DNA of 64,000 bases from Mariniblastus sp. (GTDB taxonomy: Bacteria > Planctomycetota > Planctomycetia > Pirellulales > Pirellulaceae). The stretch spans positions 1 to 64,000 of the forward strand of contig JAPKBL010000014.1 of the NCBI GenBank assembly GCA_028823415.1. Reading direction: 5' to 3'. A program made the position numbers and the translations under genes. A model generated the notes under the pieces. That model worked only from the letters and a program-made list of their open reading frames with translations. It had not been told where the DNA came from and searched no databases. Shown here one piece after another: positions 1-9,796 of this stretch; position 1 is the first letter of the stretch, and the number at the start of each line of letters is the position of its first letter.

Positions 1-33
1 TGAGTCTCGGTTGAGTCTCGGTTGAGTCTCGGT
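1..33. repeat. 11-bp tandem repeat, three exact copies
   Basis: The unit tgagtctcggt occurs three times head to tail from the first base, and a fourth copy begins (tgag) before diverging. It lies at the left edge, so the array may continue outside the window. The rest of bases 34-286 holds no convincing gene. Only short overlapping reading frames on both strands are present there. Confidence 0.85.
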
Positions 34-286
34 TGAGAACAGCCAAAACCGTGTTTCGTCCCTCAGCTCGATTTGGAAAAACCAAGGGTGGATTGCCGAT
101 CCGCTACTCGCACGGGAAGCTGGTTAATAACGAACACCGATTGATTAAGATCCCATGGAGATGGATTTGGTGTTGGCATCGAGGCACTTCGGATTCCATT
201 GCCGCTGGATACCGATGGAGAGTGCTGAGGGCAGATCGGGGATTTGGCCTGCAAATCCTCTGATATGGTGGGGTGGAGTTCGCGTT

Positions 287-1849
287 TTAACGTCCTTTTG
301 CGGAAATGCTGACTGGCTTCGGTCTCAATTTCAGGTTGGCTTCGCTGATCGTTAGGTGCCGACGAAGTTCTGCAATGACATCGGGAGCAAGTTCATTCGC
401 GTTGGCTGAGAACCACCCCTTTTTTTGTTCACGAATATTGACGCGTATAAGTGTTTGCGTTTCGCGGCGATTGGTTTCTTTGTCGAGGTGAATGATTTTT
501 TCATTGAATTCGATTTCGAGGACAAACCGCCCTTTTCGTCCACGTTTGTTGGGATCGAATCGCTCGATATTGAGTGATGCAAAATCAGAATCGACCGTGC
601 GGATTTCAGCTTCCGTTTCGATTATGTAACCACGAAGCTTTTCGATGATGACCGAGAGCGGTGTGGAGGTGGTGTATTCTTCACAGAAAAGAGTACCGTT
701 TGCAATGTTTCGCCATGCTACGCCGAGGGCTGTGCTGTCAATCCTCTTCATGTCCGGCACTCCCGGAATTACGGAAGCTTGCGCGGCGACGACTCGGTTA
801 CGCCCCATTTCTTTCGCTTCGAGAAGGGCGCTATCGGCCCGCACAAAGAGGTCAATCGCTGTATCATTGCTTTCAACTTCCGCGACGCCAAAACTGGCGG
901 TAATGCACTGCCCATTGAGCATCGGTTGGGGGCTTTCGTTCAATTCGAGGCGGATTTCTTCGGCCCGCTGAGATGCCGCTTCTAAATCACAATCTGCGCA
1001 GATGATGACAAATTCTTCACCGCCGTATCGAGCCACCACATCTTCTGTGCGAACGAATTTTCGTAATAAATCGGCAAACGCGACCAAAGCCAGGTCACCA
1101 ATATGATGATTGAAATTGTCATTGATTTTTTTGAAGAAATCGATGTCTGTAACGATCAAGCTGCATTTGAATCCTGACGCATGGCGTGCTCGCACAAATT
1201 CTTCCATGGCTTTTTCGAATTCGAGACGGTTGGAGACTTGCGTCAAAGGGTCTAGCATCGAAAAGCGATAGAGGTCTTTCAATTGACGCTGAAGGTCCAG
1301 TTGGACCGACGCATCGTGGATCAAGACGACGCCTCCATGGATTTGTCCGCGTGCATCGATCACTGGACTGAATGACATCTCAACTTTATGCTGTCGACCA
1401 CTGCGGCCGACGAGTCGGTATTCCCCTTGGATTGAAGTGCCCGTTTTGAATGATTGCAGTAGGGGGCTGTGGGAATCGAGAATTGTGGTTCCGTCTGACG
1501 CCGAGAACCCGAGTAATTGCGGGGTCATTTTCAACCCCTCTACTTTGCCCCAACTGATGCCGGTCATCGACTCGAGTTTTTTATTCCAGCTAATGATATG
1601 TAAGCGTTTGTCAACGAAAATGACACCGTCTTGGAGGTTGTCGAGCAAAGACTGCTGGAATAATTTCACGATAGTCTCCCCTTGAGTGGGGGGCGAATTT
1701 ACGACAATCGGTGGCTGAAACGCAGCGTTATCAGTGGATGGTGAGGTCGGCATATGTTCAGGTGGGGTCGTTGGGAGGGGGCGTTGGGTTTTTTTTTGGA
1801 TGCAATTGCAGGGTTGGGCTAGTATCGAATGGTAGGTTGTAAGAGACAC
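287..1849 (-). CDS. PAS-GGDEF diguanylate cyclase with uncharacterised C-terminal domain
   Basis: Probable cyclic-di-GMP synthase, cytoplasmic because no membrane segment is seen. A PAS domain covers about residues 65-185 (DGVIFVDKRLHIISWN region). The GGDEF domain covers about 195-355, with active-site GGEEF at 276-280 and an RxxD product-inhibition motif (RTED, 267-270) exactly five residues upstream, so feedback inhibition is expected. The last 150 residues are basic and match no family I recognise. They end in a segment rich in charged residues and may sense or bind a partner. The start is uncertain: Met33 (position 1753) is an alternative, because the first 30 residues look low in information and no clear ribosome site precedes either start. 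The gene is divergent from the hydrolase that follows. Confidence 0.9.
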   Translation of the reverse strand: MSLTTYHSILAQPCNCIQKKTQRPLPTTPPEHMPTSPSTDNAAFQPPIVVNSPPTQGETIVKLFQQSLLDNLQDGVIFVDKRLHIISWNKKLESMTGISWGKVEGLKMTPQLLGFSASDGTTILDSHSPLLQSFKTGTSIQGEYRLVGRSGRQHKVEMSFSPVIDARGQIHGGVVLIHDASVQLDLQRQLKDLYRFSMLDPLTQVSNRLEFEKAMEEFVRARHASGFKCSLIVTDIDFFKKINDNFNHHIGDLALVAFADLLRKFVRTEDVVARYGGEEFVIICADCDLEAASQRAEEIRLELNESPQPMLNGQCITASFGVAEVESNDTAIDLFVRADSALLEAKEMGRNRVVAAQASVIPGVPDMKRIDSTALGVAWRNIANGTLFCEEYTTSTPLSVIIEKLRGYIIETEAEIRTVDSDFASLNIERFDPNKRGRKGRFVLEIEFNEKIIHLDKETNRRETQTLIRVNIREQKKGWFSANANELAPDVIAELRRHLTISEANLKLRPKPVSISAKGR

Positions 1850-1979
1850 TCATTGTCGATTCGAGCTTTAGAATTAAACTCAACCTTTCATTAAGTAAGA
1901 TGCAATTCGGATCCTAACGGCTGTGCATGTATTGAGGGTTTGGGCAGTCTTTAGGCAATGGAATTTTGAGGATAGAAAA

Positions 1980-2852
1980 ATGAAATTGGCATCGATTACC
2001 TATCAACATCAGTTAAAAATCGGGGTTATCCAGGGAATAGACCGCTGTTTTGTGCTGGACCCGGAACGACACGGCATTCCCGACAACATCGAGGCGTTTC
2101 TTGCATCAGGGCAAGCTCAAGTAACTCTGAGGGAGTTGGAGAGAAATGGCTTTGAAGGTGCGGAGGACGTTGGATTGGGAGAGGTTCACCTCAACCCTCC
2201 GCTAAAGAACATCAACAAAGTCATCTGCATTGGAAAGAACTACGCCGATCACGCCCGCGAGATGGGAGGCGAACCGCCTGAGATTCCTGTCGTTTTTAGT
2301 ATGTTCCCCTCGGCCATTATTGGCCCCGGCGACAACGTTGTCTTGCCACGAATTAGCAGCCAAGTGGATTATGAGGCGGAATTGGTCGTCGTGATCGGTA
2401 AACCAGGCCGGCATATCGCTCGAGAGCGGGCCATGGATCATGTTTTTGGATATTGTTGTGGCAACGACATCTCGGCCCGTGATTGGCAAAAGGGCAAGCC
2501 GGGAGGGCAATGGTTGCTCGGAAAAACATTTGACACTTTCGCCCCTTTGGGGCCGTTTCTGGTGACAAAAGATGAAGTTAAGGACCCTCATCAGCTGGAC
2601 GTTTGTTGCCGTTTGAATGGGGAAGTCATGCAAGCCTCCAATACTTCCTCGTTAATTTTTCAAATTGATTTTTTGATCAGTCATCTTTCGCAATTTATAA
2701 CGCTAGCACCTGGGGATTTGATTTTTACTGGGACGCCGCCTGGAGTTGGTGCTGGGAGAAAACCGCCTCTTTTTTTGAAGCCGGGAGACACGGTAGAAGT
2801 CGAGATAGAGAGCGTTGGCGTTCTTGCTAACCCCATCGTTGCAGAGGTCTGA
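1980..2852 (+). CDS. Fumarylacetoacetase (FAH)-family hydrolase
   Basis: 290-residue FAH-fold enzyme. Members cleave or decarboxylate 2-oxo acids or acylpyruvates with a divalent metal. The sequence shows the family signature from about residue 75 (KVICIGKNYADHA), the metal-ligand segment DYEAELVVVIGK and the later GNDISARD and FTGTPPGVG motifs. The length is typical of the 280-310 residue bacterial members. ATG 1980 is chosen over the longer frame from 1923 because family homology begins there. The exact substrate cannot be read from the sequence. Ureidoglycolate lyase, acylpyruvate hydrolase and 2-hydroxyhepta-2,4-diene-1,7-dioate isomerase are all possible. No pathway neighbours are present to help. 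Confidence 0.9.
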   Translation: MKLASITYQHQLKIGVIQGIDRCFVLDPERHGIPDNIEAFLASGQAQVTLRELERNGFEGAEDVGLGEVHLNPPLKNINKVICIGKNYADHAREMGGEPPEIPVVFSMFPSAIIGPGDNVVLPRISSQVDYEAELVVVIGKPGRHIARERAMDHVFGYCCGNDISARDWQKGKPGGQWLLGKTFDTFAPLGPFLVTKDEVKDPHQLDVCCRLNGEVMQASNTSSLIFQIDFLISHLSQFITLAPGDLIFTGTPPGVGAGRKPPLFLKPGDTVEVEIESVGVLANPIVAEV

Positions 2853-2955
2853 GTATTTTAAGGATTAAGCTTGCTTGCGTCGCGTTTATTAACCCTAACG
2901 ATTGAAAGTTGCCGAATAGCATTAGAGGACACGCTGTTTTTTGGGTTACGATTCG

Positions 2956-4266
2956 ATGGCATTCAGGCGAAATGATGCGCGACGACGCAGGTTGGCGATG
3001 GATCCGGTTGCCCCGGCTGGAGTTGAAGCTTGTGTCGTTTCTGATTCTGCGTGTGAATCGCCAACAGCCGACCGGTTGTTGAAAGCTCGATCTCGTCATT
3101 ATGCATTTGGCGCAAACCGGCGTTGCCAGCCAAAAACTACGGATTTGATACCCAAGCGAATCTGTTCTTATTTACTGGTCGTTCTCGGATTGTTAGCGGT
3201 ACTTTGGCTGATGACTTTTTTGGCAAGGCAGAGCAGTCAATGGTCTGCTTATCTCGGCGAGTCGGGGACGCGTTTACTTGCGATTCGAGGTCAAGGCAGT
3301 TTGGCAAGTTGGTTTTCTTCATTCTTGCTAATCATCACCGGGGTTGCGAGTCTTCAAATATACGCGTTGCGAAAGCACCGTTGCGACGACTATCGAGGAA
3401 CCTACCGATTATGGATTTGGATGGCCGCACTCTTAATTCTTGCCAGTATCAATTGCGTTTCGGATTTGACCGGTGTGGTGGGGAATCTGGTTAGCGGAAT
3501 GCTCGGCGGCGAGTTTGCCAATCGGGCCTGGATTCCACTCTCACTCAAATTAGTTGCTTTGAGTGGTTTGACGATTCGCGGGATTTATGAGGTGCGTGCT
3601 TCACTCGGTTCTTTAGTTCTGGTGATTTTTGTTTGGTCGGCCTATGTGGCGGCCATTGTTCTGCAGTATCCAGCAGCCAGAGAATCCCTCGCTGACATGG
3701 GCCCCAACACAATGCTCGGCAATTGTCTTTTGTTTGGAACGACGGGGTTGTTTTTAGCTCATATTACTTATGCGAGATATGTGTTTCTCGATGCCCATGG
3801 GCTAATTAAGCAGCGAATGAATTTAAAGAAATCTCCAGCGATCGAAAAATCGAGCGAGCCCGATCGTGTTTCCTTGGAGCCTCGATCCTCGGGTGTGCCC
3901 AATGCAAAATCGAGAAAGAAAACAAAGGATCCGGTACCGAAAATCGCTCCTCTCGCAAAGCAACAGCAAGTTGTGAAGCTCTCCAAAGAGAAGAAAAAAC
4001 GCAAAAATGAGCAAACCCTATCGCCTGCTTCGACTGCGTCGAAAAAAGTAAAGCCAGGTTCAGCCCGGGATAAATCTCCTTCGGAGGTATTGAAGGAACT
4101 GGCAGAGGCGTCTCGCGCAAAAGAGAAGCGTCGGCTTGCAGAACTTCAGGCCGCCGAAACGCGTCAGGCGACGGAGGTCCCTGAGATGTTGGAATCGGTC
4201 AAGATGTCTAAGTCACAGCGTCGCAAGCAGCGGAAACTCGACAAGCAACAGCGCCGGGCGGCTTGA
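2956..4266 (+). CDS. Six-span membrane protein with Lys/Arg-rich tail, unknown function
   Basis: I do not recognise a family. After about 70 basic residues there are six hydrophobic segments (roughly residues 72-92, 112-135, 148-175, 190-215, 220-240 and 258-280). A cytoplasmic tail of about 150 residues follows, dominated by Lys, Arg, Ser and Glu and ending in KQRRKQRK-like runs. The N-terminus is uncertain: ATG 2998 or TTG 2941 in the same frame are alternatives. The basic tail could contact nucleic acid or anionic membrane, but this is only inference. The gene stands alone between the FAH hydrolase and gltX. Confidence 0.75.
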   Translation: MAFRRNDARRRRLAMDPVAPAGVEACVVSDSACESPTADRLLKARSRHYAFGANRRCQPKTTDLIPKRICSYLLVVLGLLAVLWLMTFLARQSSQWSAYLGESGTRLLAIRGQGSLASWFSSFLLIITGVASLQIYALRKHRCDDYRGTYRLWIWMAALLILASINCVSDLTGVVGNLVSGMLGGEFANRAWIPLSLKLVALSGLTIRGIYEVRASLGSLVLVIFVWSAYVAAIVLQYPAARESLADMGPNTMLGNCLLFGTTGLFLAHITYARYVFLDAHGLIKQRMNLKKSPAIEKSSEPDRVSLEPRSSGVPNAKSRKKTKDPVPKIAPLAKQQQVVKLSKEKKKRKNEQTLSPASTASKKVKPGSARDKSPSEVLKELAEASRAKEKRRLAELQAAETRQATEVPEMLESVKMSKSQRRKQRKLDKQQRRAA

Positions 4267-4438
4267 TTTGAGCTCGCTCTGAGCCCTCCGGCTTCTCCTT
4301 CACCTCAACGCGTTGTTGGCATAAGATGTTTCTAGAAGCAGGTTTTGAGAGGGGCTGTGGCGGGTTCTCCCGATCCTCTATCAAGACCGGTTGACTCATT
4401 ACTAGCTCCCAGTTCCGCTATCGATAGACGACGATTTT

Positions 4439-6025
4439 ATGACGATTCGTACACGCTTTGCTCCGAGTCCAACAGGTTACCTTCACATTGGAGGTGTCCG
4501 AACGGCACTTTTTAATTGGTTATTGGCAAAACAGGCGGGGGGGCAATTCATCCTTCGCATTGACGATACCGATACGCGCCGCAATTTGGAGGAAACTCTG
4601 CAACCGATTCTGGATGGGTTCCGCTGGTTGGGGCTGGACTGGGATGAAGGGCCGGAAGTCGGTGGGCCTCAGGCACCCTATTTCCAATCTCAGCGATTAG
4701 CGCACTACCAAACCGCCTCCCGCCAATTGCTGGCCTCAGGGCATGCTTATCGGGACTATTCTCGTCCGGAAGAAATTGCAGCCGAACGCGAAGCGGCCGA
4801 AAAAGAAAAACGGGACTTTGTTTACAGTCGTACCTGGATGGCTCAATCGGATGAAGAGTCGGCAGAATTTGAATCACAAGGACGTTCTTTTGTGGTGCGG
4901 CTGAAAATGCCGCGAGATGGAAAGTGTGAGTTTCACGACCTGGTTCGCGGAGACGTTTCTTTTGATTGGGCGCGAGAGTCGGATCATGTCATCCAAAGAG
5001 GGGACGGAACCTGTTTGTATCATCTTGCCAATGTGGTTGATGACCATGACTTTGACGTGACCCATGTCGTGCGTGCTGTGGAGCACCTTTCCAATACGCC
5101 GAGGCAAATCTTCATTCTAAAGTCGCTCGGCTATTCAATGCCTCAATACGCACACGTTCCCTTTGTGGCGGAGCCGGGAAGTAAAAATAAATTAAGTAAA
5201 AGGAAAATCGACCAATATTTAAATAACAAAGATTTCAAACGGCTTTATCAATCAGGCGCGGAAATCGCAAAACGGATCGGCGTCGAAGCGGATCCCTATT
5301 CATTTAATCCTGTACTGGTTGATTTCTATCGGGATATTGGATTTCTTCCCGATGCTGTTTTGAATTATCTAGTCTTGCTTGGATGGTCGCTTGACGACAA
5401 GACGGAAAATTTTTCAAGAACAGAAATGCTAGAGCATTTTTCAGCAGATCGTATCGTTCGGAGTGAAGCCAGTTTTGATTGTCAAAAATTATTGTCGTTT
5501 CAAGCGACGTACATGAATGCACTGCCGTTAAAGCAGAAAACTAAAATGTGTTTAGGGTTTTTGCAAAAAGCGGGCTTAGTAGGCGAACCGGTTGCCTGTG
5601 AGCAGGGAGATGTCATTTCAAAAATTGTCGAAGCGGCGGGGGATCGAATTTGTATGGCCGGCGATATTTTGAAATTTGATACCTTTTTCATCACTGACGA
5701 AGACTTAGAGTTTGAGGACAAGCCATTTCAGAAGCGGATGGTGAAGCCTGCGAATGCTGGCTTTCTACTAGCTGAATTTAATAAAGTCTTGAGAGTTACG
5801 GACAACTTTGATGCTGCCGTATTGGAAACAGCACTCCATGGGTTCTGTGAAACACACGGAGTTGGGGTCGGCGATATTATTCACGCTTTGCGCGTGGCGG
5901 TTACCGGCAAAGCGGCTGGGTTTGGGATGTTTGATACGCTGGCGATTCTTGGTCGGCAGCGCAGTTGCAATCGCATTCAGATCGCTTTGGATGAACTGGC
6001 AAAACGAGTCGAGGCGAACCAATAG
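4439..6025 (+). CDS. gltX: Glutamyl-tRNA synthetase
   Basis: Class I synthetase charging tRNA-Glu. The N-terminus carries the HIGH-type motif in PSPTGYLHIGG and the Glu-specific start RTRFAPSPTG. The KMSKS loop appears as KNKLSKRKI. The length of 528 residues is slightly above the usual 465-500. An alpha-helical anticodon-binding C-terminal domain follows. A separate glnS lies 1 kb downstream, so this enzyme need not be non-discriminating. The gene ends 54 bp from the convergent pepE. Confidence 0.97.
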   Translation: MTIRTRFAPSPTGYLHIGGVRTALFNWLLAKQAGGQFILRIDDTDTRRNLEETLQPILDGFRWLGLDWDEGPEVGGPQAPYFQSQRLAHYQTASRQLLASGHAYRDYSRPEEIAAEREAAEKEKRDFVYSRTWMAQSDEESAEFESQGRSFVVRLKMPRDGKCEFHDLVRGDVSFDWARESDHVIQRGDGTCLYHLANVVDDHDFDVTHVVRAVEHLSNTPRQIFILKSLGYSMPQYAHVPFVAEPGSKNKLSKRKIDQYLNNKDFKRLYQSGAEIAKRIGVEADPYSFNPVLVDFYRDIGFLPDAVLNYLVLLGWSLDDKTENFSRTEMLEHFSADRIVRSEASFDCQKLLSFQATYMNALPLKQKTKMCLGFLQKAGLVGEPVACEQGDVISKIVEAAGDRICMAGDILKFDTFFITDEDLEFEDKPFQKRMVKPANAGFLLAEFNKVLRVTDNFDAAVLETALHGFCETHGVGVGDIIHALRVAVTGKAAGFGMFDTLAILGRQRSCNRIQIALDELAKRVEANQ

Positions 6026-6079
6026 GGTTTGGGAAAAGCGACTGGATGGTCGCAAGTCACCGGTTTTTGTCCCAAAGAC

Positions 6080-6778
6080 TCAAACCAGGTTGCTGAGATC
6101 GCCGGGGGCAAGTTCTGAGGGGCTCGTGTTCGGCTGGAAGAGTTTCGCGCCAGTCTCTCCATCAAGAGTGCAGTGCCCGTTTTCAATTTTCAGCCAGCTT
6201 CCTTCGCGCAGGCCGAGGACAGGGGTGTCGTTTTCCTCGTGAAATTCCGCAATGCGTTGTTCTCGTGTTTCACCTTTGTGAGTTGATTGTGGGTCTGCAT
6301 CGATGAAATGCGGGTTGATCTGGAACGGGATGAAATTCAATGCCTCGAATGACGGAGGTTCCACGATTGGCATATCATTTGAGGTTCGGATAGTTGGGCA
6401 GGCCATGTTGGTTCCCGCGGAACTTCCCATGTAAGGAACCCCTTTCCCCTGCACTGCATCGCGGAGGGGGTCTCGCAGTTTGAGATCGTAAATCGTTTTC
6501 AGCAGTCGGAACGTATTGCCCCCGCCAATGAAAATGGCCTCCGCTTGTTGCACGCTGGCGACGGGGTCGGTTGAGGCGTGGATTGAATTAACCGAAATGC
6601 CAATGGGTTCAAGGGCGGACGCGACAAGGTCGGCATATTGCTGGTGTTCCTTGAGGGCGTAAGGAACAAACAGGAGGGATTGGCACCCCTGGAGGTGCGT
6701 GGTTATCGCTCCTCGGCAGTGCTCTAAAAATTCAGTACCGTGCACGCGTGAGCTGCTGATTAAAAGTAGATTGCACAT
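6080..6778 (-). CDS. pepE: Peptidase E (alpha-aspartyl dipeptidase, family S51)
   Basis: Cytoplasmic serine peptidase releasing N-terminal Asp from dipeptides. The nucleophile elbow GSSAG places the Ser at residue 120. Asp135 (in TSNDMP) and His157 (in INPHFID) sit at the positions known for the Salmonella enzyme's triad. The GGGNTFRLL motif precedes the active site. Length 232 matches the family. The gene is convergent with gltX and divergent from glnS, with a 260-bp gap that should contain both promoters. Confidence 0.95.
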   Translation of the reverse strand: MCNLLLISSSRVHGTEFLEHCRGAITTHLQGCQSLLFVPYALKEHQQYADLVASALEPIGISVNSIHASTDPVASVQQAEAIFIGGGNTFRLLKTIYDLKLRDPLRDAVQGKGVPYMGSSAGTNMACPTIRTSNDMPIVEPPSFEALNFIPFQINPHFIDADPQSTHKGETREQRIAEFHEENDTPVLGLREGSWLKIENGHCTLDGETGAKLFQPNTSPSELAPGDLSNLV

Positions 6779-7037
6779 CTTGAGTCGGTCCTCAAACTAT
6801 CGTTGATTACGGGCCTTGTTGTGGAAACGGTAGACCTTGATGCTGGGATTGTAACCGAGTTGACGGGGCGACTAAATCGGGAGTTTACTGATTCGGGCGG
6901 GAACTTATTGATTCAATGGAAAAATGCACTTCCCCTCGCCCAAAATCGCTTTATCCGTTACGATTCGAGGCGAAGATCGACGTCAAATGAAATGGCTTCA
7001 ATCGCAAGTTTTGCACCGAAACGAGAATCCATCTGTT

Positions 7038-8732
7038 ATGAACGAATCCGAACACAAATCGTTAGATTTTATTCGCCAAAGGGTTTCCGACGATGTTGCC
7101 AACGGCAAAAACGACGGGCGCGTTCACACGAGGTTTCCTCCTGAGCCCAATGGATATCTTCACATTGGGCACGCTAAATCCATTTGTCTTAACTTTGGAT
7201 TAGCCGAAGAGTTTGGGGGGAAGTGTAACCTTCGTTTCGACGACACTAATCCGGATAAAGAAGACACTGAATTCGTCGACTCGATTCGCGAAGACATTCG
7301 TTGGTTGGGATTTGAGTGGGATGCTGAATATTTTGCATCTGACTATTTCGAAAAACTGTACCAATGGGCGATTGAGTTAATCAAACGCGGCAACGCTTAC
7401 GTTTGCGATCAATCTGTTGAAGAAGTCCGTGAATATCGCGGAGGCTGGGATAAGCCTGGGAAAAACAGCCCTCATCGAGACCGGACTGTCGAGGAAAATC
7501 TCGACTTATTTTCGCGAATGAGAAAGGGTGAATTCAAAGACGGAGAGAAAACGTTACGCGCAAAAATTGACATGAACTCCGACAATATGAATTTGCGGGA
7601 TCCAGCGATGTATCGAATTCGCCATGCGACTCATCATCGCACTGGTGATCAATGGTGTATCTATCCCAATTACGATTGGGCGCATGGACAAAGCGATTCG
7701 ATCGAAAGCATTACTCATTCGGTTTGCACTTTGGAATTTGAGCAACACCGTCCGCTCTACGACTGGTACATTGGCCAACTCGAGGTGCATCACCCGCAGC
7801 AGATAGAGTTTGCCAAGTTGGTCATTTCCAACACGATGATGAGTAAGCGGAAGCTAACCGAATTAGTAGCGGGTGGTTTTGTGGAAGGCTGGGACGATCC
7901 TCGCATGCCGACGATTTCTGGATTTCGAAGGAGGGGGTTTACTCCTGAATCCATCCACAGTTTTGCGAAACGGGTTGGTATTACTAAACATAATAGTACG
8001 ACTGACATTGCTTTGATGAATCTCTGTATTCGTGAACATCTGAATCGCATTGCCTCGCGTGTGACCGGGGTTTTAGACCCGCTTAAGGTGGTGATTGAGA
8101 ATTACCCAGAAGGCGAATTCGAAATGCGCGTGACGGGAGTCAATCCAGAGGATGAAACCGCTGGCACAAGAGAAGTACCGTTCGGTCGAGAATTGTATAT
8201 CGAGCGCTCAGATTTCATGGAGGAAGCACCGAAAAAGTTTTTCCGGTTGACTGTCGGAGGAGAAGTCCGGTTGAGAAATGCATTTTTTCTTAAGTGCAAT
8301 GAGGTCATCAAAGACGATTGCGGCGAGATTGTTGAGCTTCGATGTACCTACGATCCCGAAACGTCGGGAGGAAAGGCGCCTGATGGTCGCAAAGTGAAGG
8401 GGACCATCCACTGGGTTTCGGCCGCGCATGCAATCGATGCTGAGGTGAGGCTCTATGATGTTATGTTTGAAAATGAAGATCCGTCTGACGTTCCTGAAGG
8501 GAAAGACTGGAAGGACCTGATCAATCCCAATGCCTTGGTTGTAATTCAGAACGCGAAAGTGGAGCCACTCCTGGCCGATGCGAGTTCGGGTGATTCGTTT
8601 CAGTTTGTCAGAAACGGCTATTTCTGCGTCGATTCCAAAGATTCGCAACCGGGAAAGCTTGTATTTAATCGAACGGTGACACTCAAAGATGCTTGGTCGA
8701 AACAGCAGAAAAAGGGTGGCTCGCCCAACTGA
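7038..8732 (+). CDS. glnS: Glutaminyl-tRNA synthetase
   Basis: Class I synthetase charging tRNA-Gln directly. It has the HIGH motif in [15 protein letters not shown] and the KMSKS loop as NTMMSKRKL, followed by the GlnRS beta-barrel anticodon-binding domains. ATG 7038 gives 564 residues and begins just before the conserved FIRQ region. The frame stays open upstream to 6924 but that part looks non-coding. No YqeY-type tail is fused, unlike some Deinococcus-type enzymes. GlnRS is patchily distributed in bacteria and is generally thought to derive from eukaryotic GlnRS. Its presence suggests that the Glu-tRNA-Gln amidotransferase route is not the only source of Gln-tRNA here. Confidence 0.97.
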   Translation: MNESEHKSLDFIRQRVSDDVANGKNDGRVHTRFPPEPNGYLHIGHAKSICLNFGLAEEFGGKCNLRFDDTNPDKEDTEFVDSIREDIRWLGFEWDAEYFASDYFEKLYQWAIELIKRGNAYVCDQSVEEVREYRGGWDKPGKNSPHRDRTVEENLDLFSRMRKGEFKDGEKTLRAKIDMNSDNMNLRDPAMYRIRHATHHRTGDQWCIYPNYDWAHGQSDSIESITHSVCTLEFEQHRPLYDWYIGQLEVHHPQQIEFAKLVISNTMMSKRKLTELVAGGFVEGWDDPRMPTISGFRRRGFTPESIHSFAKRVGITKHNSTTDIALMNLCIREHLNRIASRVTGVLDPLKVVIENYPEGEFEMRVTGVNPEDETAGTREVPFGRELYIERSDFMEEAPKKFFRLTVGGEVRLRNAFFLKCNEVIKDDCGEIVELRCTYDPETSGGKAPDGRKVKGTIHWVSAAHAIDAEVRLYDVMFENEDPSDVPEGKDWKDLINPNALVVIQNAKVEPLLADASSGDSFQFVRNGYFCVDSKDSQPGKLVFNRTVTLKDAWSKQQKKGGSPN

Positions 8733-8820
8733 TCCACGAGGCATCGATCGCTGGACGTTTGGGCGATTTGCAAACTATAATTGTCACTCGGATGTTTATT
8801 AGTTTTTTAGGCTTTGAACG

Positions 8821-9795
8821 ATGTTTGAGCGTCGATCCCTTCGATTTCCCATCACCCTTGGCGTTACGTTAATCCTTATTATCGTAGCCTTGACGGTGGG
8901 CTGGGTGTTGTTGAGCATCAGCGGTGCGACCAATCGTCAGCCACAGTACTATTGGGCTTGGTTGTCGGTCGGTAGTCTGCTGTTCCTCGTTGTTTTGATA
9001 GGCGTTGTCATGTATTTGTCGCTTTCGATCAAAGCGATTAATTTGACTCGCCGTCAGTCGAATTTTATCGATAGCGTGACTCATGAATTAAAGTCGCCGA
9101 TTGCTTCGCTGAAACTCTATCTCCAGACCATGAGTATGCGGGATGTGGACTTAGAGCAGAGGGATAAATTTCAGCAATTCATGATGGCGGACGTTGAACG
9201 GCTCGACGGCTTAATCAGTCACCTTCTCGATGCTGGAAATATCGAGCGAAAACATATTGGTGAGGAAACCGAAACGATTGATCTTGGGGAGCTGCTGGTT
9301 GGTTGTGCGGCGACTGTTAGTGCACGATACCGAATCGACGAGTCTGTGATTGAACTCGATTTGAGCGATTGTCGAATTAAAGCAGATCGTGTTGATGCGG
9401 TGATGATTTTCCGAAATGTGATCGACAACGCCGTAAAATATGCTGGTTCACCGCCGCGGGTGCAGGTCGCTTCGCGGGTCGTTGGAGAGCACGTGGTGGT
9501 TGAAATTTCAGATAATGGAGAAGGGATTCCGAAAGGGTTCCGACAGAAAGTATTTGGGAGGTTTTTTCGATTAGGTGCGGAATTGCAGCGAAAAAAACCA
9601 GGCACAGGTCTGGGACTCTACATTGTCAGAACTCTGGTGAAAAGGCTCGGCGGAAAAGTTGCGGTGCTCGATCGCGATAAACGACTTGGTACAGTTTTTG
9701 AGGTGCGGCTACCGAATGCCGAAGCTCATCATTCCACTAAGAAAGTTAAATCCAGTGAAACCTTGAGCGAAACTTCACCCGTTAGCAAAAAATAA
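8821..9795 (+). CDS. Sensor histidine kinase, two-span
   Basis: Membrane sensor kinase of a two-component pair with the next gene. Transmembrane helices lie at about residues 10-34 and 44-68, separated by only about ten residues, so there is almost no periplasmic sensor domain. The input may be intramembrane or from a partner. The HisKA domain has the phospho-acceptor His88 in SVTHELKSP. The HATPase domain shows the N box (NVIDNAVKYA), G1 (DNGEGIP) and G2 (GTGLGLYIV). The Ser/Thr/Lys-rich tail is short. The stop is one base before the regulator's GTG, so translation is probably coupled. Confidence 0.95.
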   Translation: MFERRSLRFPITLGVTLILIIVALTVGWVLLSISGATNRQPQYYWAWLSVGSLLFLVVLIGVVMYLSLSIKAINLTRRQSNFIDSVTHELKSPIASLKLYLQTMSMRDVDLEQRDKFQQFMMADVERLDGLISHLLDAGNIERKHIGEETETIDLGELLVGCAATVSARYRIDESVIELDLSDCRIKADRVDAVMIFRNVIDNAVKYAGSPPRVQVASRVVGEHVVVEISDNGEGIPKGFRQKVFGRFFRLGAELQRKKPGTGLGLYIVRTLVKRLGGKVAVLDRDKRLGTVFEVRLPNAEAHHSTKKVKSSETLSETSPVSKK

Positions 9796-9796
9796 A

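Noticed and set aside
8721-8766. Inverted repeat tcgcccaa / ttgggcga after glnS
   Set aside because: The loop is about 30 bases and there is no T run, so it is a poor terminator.
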